From Toxonevra muliebris (Eukaryota; Arthropoda; Insecta; Diptera; Pallopteridae): a stretch of 64,000 nucleotides of DNA. Positions 41,843 to 53,800 of the stretch are shown piece by piece; position 1 is the first letter of the stretch, and every line of letters begins with the position of its first letter. The stretch is taken from positions 89,222,400-89,286,399 of the forward strand of contig OY829328.1 in NCBI GenBank assembly GCA_963691655.1, given 5' to 3'. The position numbers and the translations under genes are program-made. Below the pieces are notes generated by a model. It did no database searches and had not been told where the DNA came from. It was given only the letters and a program-made list of their open reading frames with translations.

Positions 41843-44800
41843 ATGCTTATCAAAGGCGTTCAACTACTCAATGCTGGGTAAGTATCTACGGAAACTGAAT
41901 GGCATTCCTCATACATATGCATAAAGTGATTCATTTAGTTTATAAATTAAGTTTGGTTTGCGTGATAAGTTTGAAAAGCAGATTTTTGTTTAAAACTATT
42001 CAAGAAATGCAGTATGTGAAGAAGACTTCAAAGGCTTCCAGCTTTGCTTTTTGAATAAACACGCTAATGTAACTGTTTTTGGATCATTCGAGCCAACTTA
42101 TTCTTCCTCTATGTTATGTTATTATTACCATATTTAAATTGATAACAAGTGGTTGTAAGAGACCCCGAAAATATTCCTGAATTAACAATGAATGAATGAA
42201 TAATCAAAGTAAAAAAGATACTATTTTAACTAAACAACATTTTACATGATTATGCGTTTATATCTTTATTGTTTCTTTTTTAAACACCTAAAGTTATAGA
42301 AACTTCACCATACTAATATGTGTATGGGTAGAGCGTATGACAGTCACTAATAGTTAGAGGCTAATGTGCTGTACTGCTACGCGGTCACCCTGCGCGTTCG
42401 ATGCTCGACAGTCAAAAATCAATTATGGCTGTCAATGATAAACCTCCAAGAGTGAAAATTGCGTTAGAAAACCTTTTTACTTCACCGTTCGGATTCGGTA
42501 TAAAACTGTAGGTCCCTCCGTTCGTGTAGCCCATACAAAGCTCGAAAGCTCGGCCTAGGCTCCCTAAGGGCTATTGTGTCATTATAGTAGCAATAGTAGT
42601 AGTAAAAATACAAAAAATAGGTGTTGTGGCAAAGCACATCTGTATTCATGACCTTTAGTCTATATCACTATTTTTAAAAGTAATTTAGCCAAGATTGGTA
42701 TAAGAGAAAATCACTCTTAAATTAGTTTTATAATTCAGAGTATGCTCACATATACAAACATGCCTGCATTTTCCTTTCAATAGAGCATATACAAACATTT
42801 CTAGTATACATACTCTCTCTAACTTTTACCTCTCACTAAACTAATTGTCCACAGATTTATTATTTGTTTTAGTCTTTAATGATTTGTTTATAAACAAATG
42901 CGATCACACCGCATTTTTTGTTGTTTATTTCTTGTTTTTGTTTATGAAATGAAAGTAAAAGTTGCTTTCGTATAGCCTCAATGTAGCAGTGGTAGTGGGC
43001 AGCAGTAGCAACAACAACAACAACTGAATGTGTGTTATTTTTTTTCAGTTGTTCGCCAGTGTTGTTTACATTGAGGCAAATGCCTGATATTTTTCTTTTG
43101 CGAAAATTATTGCATATCTTCAGGCATAACAAATTTACAAGGCTTTTTTATTTGTTAGTTATTTTATATTTTTTTTGGGGTAATCAACAAACAATTTTTT
43201 TGAAGATACCTTTTTATTACTGTAAAAACTTTTTGTTTTACTCAAAAAGTTTAAATATTTTTTTCGGAAAAACTTCAATATTGCACACATTAAATATTGT
43301 TTCTAACAATTGGGCCATTTTCAAAAAACTGATATGAACTATTTCAAGGAGCTCTAAAAGTTTCCAAATAAATTCGTAAATCAACTCTTTTAAACCACTA
43401 CTTCTAGATCCATTTATGAAATAACATTTGGTACTACAACTATGTATATAATAAATATGTATATAATAAATATGAGTTATTTTATTTTTTTCAAGTTTTC
43501 GCTAACTACATTTGTCTTTAACTGGTTGATATACCATTTAACACAAGTACTCTTAGATCAAGTACTTCATAAGTGTTTTTAATTTATGAGTTATTTTAAT
43601 TAAAAATTATAGAAAACTTTCCAGAGTTATTTTGATGTTTTTTTTTTGTAGAACCTTTTATACCCTTGGATTAGTGCTCCTCCTCAAATTTTATATTATA
43701 CTTATTATATCGTCGGCCTTCTGGCAGAATTCACTAAGTCCAAATTAATTAATAAGTCCAATACATTAGGATATGTGAGGAAAATAGATTTTCAAACCAC
43801 GTTATCGTCTAAGTATGAAAGATATAGATCGTGTTTTGCATTATAATAAACATTTTTTGTTTTTAATAAATTCCTAATAGTATGCCAATTATACATACGC
43901 TCTCCACTTGCACATATTTAAAAGTTTTTGACAGTGTAGAAACCCTAAAAGTATGCAAAACAAAAATTAAGTGTGTCAATGCTATGTGCACACAAAAAGT
44001 TTCCACATTGTGCTTATCACCAACAAAAACCGGCAGCGCCAGTAGCAAACAGTTTGCTTATTTTTTTTTTATTTGTTGTTTGTGTTTAGGTTAGTGCGCT
44101 ACACTAATATTGGTAGAGTATATTCCGTTTTAAGTTGAAAGCAATCAACAATTCTCAGGCTATTTGTGTTAATGTTTCTACTGCTGGAACAATTATGGAC
44201 AATTTCTGAAAGTCGATCAAATAAAACAGAATTTTACCTGTTTTACAAATTTTTTAATGAAATTTAGTTTTTTTCGTTTTACTCTTGCTTCATTTGTAAG
44301 ACCGAAAATTGTTAAATTGTTGGCTGACCCATTGCTAAGTAAGCAAATATTTTGAATTTATTTGATTTTTCGAATACTTGGAGATACGAATTTTTGAGTA
44401 AGTACTTTGACTCATATATTTCTCCTAATTAACTGAGCTTCTTCAGGTGCGTTATCTTATATTGATCGATCGTTTTAAACATGAAACATTGTCAGGCATT
44501 TCCCTGTACGACACATTTTGGTATTATGGTATTTTGGGCTCATATATGTGTGTAGTGTACTTTTTATTCGGTCAACAATAATTTCTAGTTCATTAGCTAG
44601 TTTCAAATTTATTTTTAGTTTTAGTGTTTTTGTTTTGATATTTATAATTTTGATTTTTTTTTGCATTTGCTTTTGTTTTTCATTTAATTTTTTATCAGTT
44701 TTTGCAGTTGTTTTGACGTTTTTGTTTGCGTTACATTTTAGTTGTTGTTTTTGTTTTACTTGTAGTTCGTGTTTTGTCTCCATGGGGTAACCATGCTGGT

Positions 44801-47800
44801 CATTGTTGCTATTAGAGTTAATTATGACGCTGTAAATTGTTGCTACATCATCATCATCACCATCATCAACATCATGATCAACATCAACATTCATTATCAT
44901 CATTGCCGACATCGCTACCGCCATCATCGTAAACAACACCAATAGCAGCAAAAGAAAACAGAGCAACAAAAATATGACAGCGCATAGCAACAACGTTCGT
45001 TTGATTTTTGTGTTACGCTCGCGTTTGTTTTCTTTTTTCGTTTCATTGGAATCGTTGTGTTTTTATTTGTTTTTATTATTATTTTTATTTACTCCAGATA
45101 CAAATGTATTAATGTATGTGTGCATTTGTGTTTGAACGAGTATTGGTGTGCGCGACTTTTTATCACAGCCAGCAACACGTTTGCTGCTAACATTTCTGTA
45201 TAAACTTGTATGTTTAGCTAATTTTGAAATTTTAAATTGTGGTTTTACTTCTTTTTTCTGTATTATTTTTGCATTTCTATGCTGAAGTATTATTGGAAAA
45301 GTAGTTAAATTAAATTTTGTTTTGGTGATAATAATACTCGCGATTAGTAAAAATAATAAAAAACAACAACAAAAATCAGCCGATCTTTTAATTAATAATT
45401 CATAATAATATTTGTTATTCTTATTGAAAACTGTTATTGTTCTAGTTTTAGTAACAAAGTACAAAAAATGAGAAAAACAAGTGCTGTTTTCTACTACTTA
45501 CACGTGAAATTAGCTACACTGCAAATATATGCTAGTATGTATGTATGGATGTATATATGTATACATGCGTGCCCATCTCTTTGTATGCGTGGCGTGTGTT
45601 TTTTTTTATGCATCGCTTCTCATGTTTTTATAGCATCCTCATTGTCATTATATTCGGGTTAACATTATTTTCTTTAGATTTGTAAATGGGCGCGGTCGCT
45701 TATCGCCACATAAACATGTGTATTATCTGTCCATCCGTCTGTCGGTTTTTCTGCATATAACTCGTGCTTTGCCATTTCTGTGTTACTGCTTTTATTTTTT
45801 GTTGTTCTTTTATATTCACATCACACAAGACGTCAGTAGTCAATAAAAGTATGAGATAACCTCGAATAGGCGAGTCGAGCCCCTTTGCAGCTTTTGTTGC
45901 TTATTTCGCAAAAACAACAACAACAACAATAGCAGCAACAAGTTAATTGTATTTTTTTCATGATATCAAAACAATAACAAGTTCTTCTTTGTATTTGTTT
46001 TTTCTTGTAGTTGATGTTATTTATATGCTACTTATTTTTTAATTTGTATTGGTGTAATATAAAACTTTGTTTGTTTTGCATTATTCACTTGTAAGCTATT
46101 TGAAGTATTTACATTTGTATATTATCTTAGAAAAGCATAAAATTCTGGCTAATTTAGAATATTTATATATTTTCCGTAGGGCTTCAGAGAGATATTTTGA
46201 GATAATCTTAATATATATCCAGTTTTAAAATTGCAGAATCAGTAACGGGAGTCAATTTTTTTTGCGGGACGCTACACTAATTAGAGAAGAATTTGTGCTG
46301 GATGTATGCACAGACTCGCGATTTATGACTCCCCGTTCCTTCAAAAAACTTTCATGGGGAAAGTGGTTTCTTCATCCATATTTGAGCCGTTGCGTGCAAA
46401 AGTGGTGTAAGTCAGTTTTTCTTATTATTTGGACTTTCACCTTCAGGCAATAATTTTGGACTCATTTAGTTTCCTACAAAAAAAAGTGCACATTTAGGTT
46501 GAAAGCTGCCGGTACATCGGGAAAATAAATTTTATAAGAGCTCCTATTTTGCAAAACACTTCTACAAAACCAATGTATTTTCAAAAATCTGATTTTGACT
46601 TACACCACTTTTGCACGCAACGGCTCATTTATAGGGTGGATTCTAGATTTTAAGGTTCAACTCCTCTCTCAACCCTTTTACTCTTTATCCTAAAAAACCA
46701 AAATAAAAAATCAAACATTCCTTAAATTACTTCCATAAATGCATATCACTACAATAAGTACAAACTATGGTTAAGAAAATGTTGAATCATATAAAAAACC
46801 TCCTTGATTCATCCAAAATATTGTAAACTGCTAAATAATCTCATGACTCTCCCTTCGAGTAGCAAAATCTTTGAAAGCAAATAATAGCTGGTTTTTATAA
46901 TGGAATTAATTTAATTTACCCAAATCTATAAAAAAAAAAATTTGGAAGGTTTATTTGATATCGTTTTTCCTTCCCTTATGCCAATTTGCACGTTCTGTTA
47001 CCTTTGAAACTCACGTACAAAATTCAAATATATTTTCATACCATAATGATAGTTATAGTAGCAGTTCAAAGATCTCTCCATATACAATTCCAAAGGTAAC
47101 AAAAACAATGCTCCTACTACATCTAGAAAAAAATATCAATAGTCCAAGGCCAGAAAATGTTATTGCCAGTGGCAAATGCTAAACAATTTTATCAAAAAGT
47201 ATCATATAATTTGTTTATTGTTTTTTAATTGTTATTAAAGCTATTTGCGCAAACTGATAAGACAATAAAATTATACTGTCATATAATTTTCCGGCATTTC
47301 GACGAAACAACAAAATTTTATTTATGCCCTAACAGATTTCGAGCATTGATAAATATCAAAATACAAAAATATTAAAGTGTAGGTGCCTGCTACATATTAC
47401 CTACCTAACGCAAATCATAATAAAAACAAACAAATATGCTTACATATGATTGATTTATTTTTAAATACACTAACCGTAGTCGTCCACCAGATAAGAAAAA
47501 GTCTAAGGCGTCATTTGAATAGCCAAAATGTAAATTTTTTCAAAATAAATTCTTGGAAAATATATCAAGATGAAATTGTATGGCGTGTGGCTTTGTAATA
47601 AAAATTATGAAGAAAAACCAGAAACTTTTTGAAGAATTCCATTAATAAAAATGTAGCTCGCTTGTTGTCAATTGCACAAAAATTAACGCCACAAAAAAAA
47701 CCAAAGCAAAAAAGATAAAAAAATATGAGAAATCAGCTCGAAAAAATGTTAATTTCAATCGTGACTGTATATAAAATAATTTTGTTTTTCTTGATTGGCA

Positions 47801-50800
47801 ACATTGGAAGACTTTTAAAATTTTATTTTTATAATATTTTTTGGTATCTACACAGAGAAAAAAAACAGTGTTAAACGTGTTTAATAATACCACATTTGGC
47901 GCCAAGCGTGTTCATAGTAATATTTAGCGCAAACATGTTTAGGTTAAGTAAACATATCCGTTCTCGACTTCATTACGAACATATTTAAATTTGTCAAAAT
48001 TGTTCATAATAAATACTGAAACGATTGTATTTGAAAATTTTAAACATGTTTATGTTTCTGAAATCAAATTTTCAAAATGTTTATGTTTTTGAAATTATAT
48101 ATTAATTATAATATTTATTAAATAAAATACTATTTTATTTTTACAAATGATATATTTATTTGTTTACTTAAAAGTAAATTAACATTTTTAAGCTGAAGGC
48201 CCTAGCAGCCATAGCTCTTTTTGTATTAGGTTTTTAAATGTTTAATTATAAGTTATAATAAGTAAAATAAATAATTATATAAACTTAGATTTTACAGAAA
48301 CTTATTTCTAAGAAATCTTCTACCATCACTTAAAATATGTACATACAAAGGTGGACTAGTAAAAAAATCTATTGGTTTAATAAAAAACTCTTTCGTTTCA
48401 CCTTGAAATTCAAAACTTTGAAAATGCGAATTCAAATTAGAAATTAAACATTTGTTACATAAAATATATATTTTTTCATTGTTTAAAAAAATTCGGATTG
48501 CTTTAAAAAGTTTAATTGTATTACTTTTAAAATACATCAAAAACGTATCTGTCTGATACTTGGTACCTTTGAATGATATTTTTTTTGTTTCTTTAACATA
48601 AATGGAATTCAAGTCATTTTCTTTTAATAATTTAAAATAATTCAAGTTTGTCAAGTTAATCTCTGTTGAGGGTCCAATATTTTCAATTAAAGTTTCTCCT
48701 AACCCAGTTTTATATTTTATTAAAAATTGAGCAAAAGAAAGACCGGCTTTTATACTTAAAGTATGAGGAGGATTTACCCTGGAAGTTATATTTTTGCAAT
48801 AGTTTTTGAGATTTTTGTGCTTTGCTTCAAAACGAAAACTCCAAAAAAATTTGGGAGGCCCAGAAAATTTAATGCACTTTGCATAATGTAAAAGAAAATG
48901 GTGTTTTGGCTTTAACGTCTCTCCAAATAAATGAATATATAAAGTGTGATGTTGTTCTACAAGAAATTGGAGATTATTGATATCATTTTCATTTATGGCA
49001 GGTTGAAGAACAATATCTAATATTTGTATCATATAACAAAAAAGCTTCCATGGTTTGTTTCTTAAGGGAACCAAGTCTCCGATAATTAGTGGCAGATAAT
49101 GAATAAAGCACCAACATTCTCTTGCAGTCATATTTAAATTACATGATTTTAATCTATGTAAATTAATTGGGACGGACAAATTTGAATTTTCAGACTCCCC
49201 GTAGTTAAAAAGTTGCTTTCTGTTATTGATTTGTTCTAGCGTTATAACATTATTATTAATTAAGTTTAATAAAACAAGACAGGAATCGTAAATACATATA
49301 CCTTCGAAAAAGTCGTGCATTACATCAAAAACAATGTTATGAGCAACATGAAATGATCTTATTGAATTAAAAACGCACTTTTCTTTAATACCACTACTTT
49401 CTAAACCTTCCGCTGAACTGCAAATTGAATCATAGCTTTCTTGAGTTCTATGTAACGCAGGATTGTCTGCACATTGTTTTTGGGTAATGTCTTTGTTTGC
49501 TGAGCATGCCCTACAAAATTTATGGCTGCTGAAGGATTTGCTAAATCCCAAGACAGCATTTAGTGCGAGGTTGTCACCAACTACAAGGCCTAAAACAAAA
49601 TGTACTCGATAAGTGCCATCTTCAATTTTGATGTCGATTCCCTCTTCTTCTAAAAACTTAATTTCCTTTATTAAATGATAAAGACAAATTTCATTTCCTA
49701 ATTTTTTGAAGTCTTGTGTTTTGACAATGGAATATGAAATCTATTCTGGACAAAAGATACTGTGGAAGTGTTGGAAAGCTATAGTAAAGTGCACAGATAC
49801 CACAGCTATGGGAACCCAATGGGTTGTTGATTTCGTAATCGTCCAGAAACAAAATGTAAGGAACCATATATTTTTTTTTTAAAATAAGTTTTTTTTCCCT
49901 CCAAGCATTGCCTTGTATATAGTTACAAATATTATTTTTTTCTGATATCGAATTCATATTTTCTATTGTGGTTTTGAAAACTCCTGGCAGCTCGAACAAC
50001 TTTTTAAATTGAAAACGTAAAGGCATTAAGTATATATACAAGTTCGTATTTGAAATATTGGGTGTATGGGAGATAAATCTTTGAGAAATAATACTGGATA
50101 AAATATATCTCTGAGCTGGCACCCAAAAACTTTCTTTTTCAAGTACTTTGAAAAATTTATGTTCGGAAGCTAGTTCTGCAAACGGTTCCATACAGATTTG
50201 TTTCAATACTGTTAAATCTTCTTCAAATTTGGAATCCTTGCTAAAAACAGGTGAGAACAGTGGTGCAAAGGATGCGAGCACATCACTAAATTCGCTTTGT
50301 ATCCATTTAACTGTAGCCCTGGCAAGATTGTCATTCGAATATAACTTTAAAGTTAATAAAAGAAGCTTTTGCTTGAAATCATTTTTTGCCTTTTCAAACA
50401 ATAATGACGTGTCTTCAAACCGTGTTTGCTCTTCATTATACGACGCAATGTTTTCGAATTGCTCTTTCTTTTTTTTTTGTGGCACTTCAGTACTACTTTG
50501 CTCGCTTGAAAATAATTCTATTTGTGATAGGGGGGTTGAAAGCTTGTGCGTGTGTCTTATGTGGGAAGAGAAAGCTTTAACATTTGAAAAATATTGGTTA
50601 CAGTTATTTTGCTTACATTCTAAAACATTTCCATTTTTATAAAAGTGATTGCATTTTAAATGAATAATTAAATTTTGAACCGTTTGAAATTTATCCGGAC
50701 ATTTGCAGCACAAAAACATTATTTTTTAAATTAATGAAACTTCTGTTAATAACTCTGTAAGTGAAGCTGTACAAAAATCATTTTCAGTATCAATTCCGTA

Positions 50801-53800
50801 CATAAATTTCTGAATAAATGTCCATGGAGCGATGCAAACATCCGGATATTTCAAATTGAATACTTGAAAGATTTTAAAACAAATGTCTACACCTTTAAGC
50901 AGGCTTTCTACCTTGTAAGAAATACCATCAAAAACAACAAAACAATTTTGCAGCTTGTATTCGTCTGCTCCTTGGACTACAAGAAATGGCTGTAAGGTTG
51001 TTTTATTTGCGAAACTGCTCTCTTGAAGTTTTGATATTGTTTCTGCTATGTTGTTAAGATTGGTTACATGCGTGATGAAAAAATTCTGTGACTCAATTAT
51101 AGTTCCTTTCTTCGTGTTTCTTCCCTGTGAATCTTTAAAGCGTTTGCATGGCGGTAGAACTCCTACCAAGAGAGTAAATGTAAGGTAGTTAATGGAATCT
51201 GAATATGAAAAAAGAAAATAATAAATATAGTAAAGTAGGTACATAACTTATTACTTAAATAACAAACCTTCATTTGTTATATAATTTAAAGCTGTGAGAT
51301 GCGTTTTGCACGTTGTATCCTTAATATGGCGCTTGTAGTAGTCTAGCAGTTTTTTTTTTACGGTAGTCCAATTTTGTTCTTTTATATTAGGGAAAATTTC
51401 ATTAAAGTCAGATTCAATCTGCCAGAACGAAAAGGTTTATTTTATATTAGATCAGTGATTAAAATTAATATGTAAGTAGGAATAGATACCAATTTATAGC
51501 CATACGATTGTTTATATGCCGGCCAGCGTTTTATAATTTCTGTTGTTTCTGAAGACACATCTAAGTCACGCTTTCGCAATGAAAACGTTTCTCTCCACAA
51601 CCTACAGGTTGTGTTAAAATCAGAAAAATCATTCAACAAGACCAACCTTGATTCTTCCATTAACTCCAAAGAGAGTTCGATTTCAACTGTATCAATATCT
51701 ATTGTTTCACTCAATGAATTGCTCTGATTTATTGACCCAGATAACCGCTGAATTTTCCTGTTTTTGTTATTGCAATTATAATACTTCGAATACAATTTTC
51801 CAGAAGGATTTCCCTTGGGTTTTCTCGGAGTGAAATAATAACTCTGAAAAAGGATTAATTATTTTAGTGAAAAATTTTATAGGGTAATTCCGCCCCGATA
51901 TGGATGAAAGGAGGTGAGAGGCTTAGCATTTCACTGGGTTTACCACCTGCTTTCATGTTTTCCATCGGAATGGAATAACCCTGTATAATCATGCTCTGAA
52001 ACGGATGAATATTTACTTTTGACTCAGTAGGAAATAATTGAACTATATTATGTGAAATTTTATCAAAATGTTCTGGACGCAGCTTAATTTTCAAGAGTGA
52101 AATCTTTCCTAAAATTAAGTCAATGATGACATTACGATGTTCCGTCAATAGAAATTCGTTGTTGTTGTAAAATTGCAAGACAGTATTCCCAATATCGGTT
52201 TCAGTTAAAAGTTCTTTTATAAACTGTATAAATAATAAATGAATTAAAAAATACATAAATATGTGGATTAGAATATTAGTATAAAACAAAATATTTTTTT
52301 TATTACTTCGAGCGTAAAACAATCACCAAGCAAACGTATGTCCTTTGAGTCATCTTTTTTCACATTCTAGAAAAGATGATACAAGAGAATTTAATATACC
52401 TATTTAATGTATATATATATATACATACACCTCAATATCACGAATATATGTAAATAAAATAAGTCTCTATTACATTTTCAAGATCCTTAATACCGAGGTA
52501 TAACCTGGACCAAACTACTAAATTAGAAGCAGGAATCATATATATTTACAAATGTACCTGTGTACTGGAACATGAAAAATAATTTATCCGCACAATCCGG
52601 ATCGATATTAAGCTATATAAAAATAGCAAAATTACCTTATTTTTCCATACAGTTAACTTTTCGCGGAAGAATGCTCTTTGCCCCACTTTAGGAATCAACT
52701 CTTTTAGGTCAGATTCTTGAAGGTATTTTAAATTGTGAATGGTAACGTCTTGTTCTGAAATGTAAATTGAGATCTTGCAATTGATTCGTTGGTTGCCAAG
52801 CCAAAACTAAGATTTTAGAATTTCACAACTAACTGTCTTGTACATGAGGATTTCATATTTATGTGAGGTTATGTATGTATGTTTAAACAAAAAACTGTTT
52901 TAAAAAGTTTAATAACATGAACAAAATCATGAAAATTTGTTCTAAGCACCAGGATATCCTATTAATGCGTTTTAAGCATAAAAAATTTATATTTTTTTAC
53001 TCAAGAAATTTGTTCATATACAAGACAGCTAAAGCGTTCTAAAAGCTTCTATTACACATGAAAAACACAAATCCTCTATAGCTGTATCCAATAATTCAAT
53101 GCTTGATTAAAAGAACACTAGTTAATAAACACACATTTTCAAACAAAGCTCACAAATCACTTCAAAATAATTAAATAAACTACAATAGTAATAATAAATG
53201 AATCTTTAAGTCCCGTCATGCGCCGCTTTCTTTATATTTTTCAAATGCAAATACTAGCGATGCATAAAATTTCATTAGCAAGTACTTTTTACTAGTTAGC
53301 TGAATATATTTGGTACGTAAAGTGAGTATTTAAAGTTTAGTGCACTTTTTACTTGTCAATTGCACTTAAAAAAATAAACAAATTTATGAAAAATTTATAG
53401 TTATACATATTTTCTTTACAATATTCTTTCTTACACCATATTTTTTAATTATTTTTTTAAAAAAATTAAAAACCGAACACTTAGGTCGTACAAATAGATA
53501 TCAACAAAATGCATCACTAGCATCTACACATACCGTTATTGAAAGCAATGAAACCGAAAATAGCAACAAAATAATGGCAACTCGCAGCAAAAAATTTTGC
53601 ATTTCATTTATTTCACCCACCTTCGAATTTATCATACAAGTAAGCACAGTCCCACTCTTCCAATAAATTTATTAGCACTTCATCATTATTTAATGACATT
53701 ATTTTAATAATTATTTACACAGTTTATAGCCTAATTAACACACAAAACACGACGAAGTCAACCACCGAACCGAACTGCAACAAAACGAAACTCGTATTGT

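Noticed and set aside
44475..44993. 172-codon minus-strand open frame
   Set aside because: It is translated from ATC/GAT repeats and A-rich DNA; low complexity, no domain and no splice context.
50148..50642. 164-codon plus-strand open frame
   Set aside because: It is the antisense shadow of the transposase gene on the minus strand.
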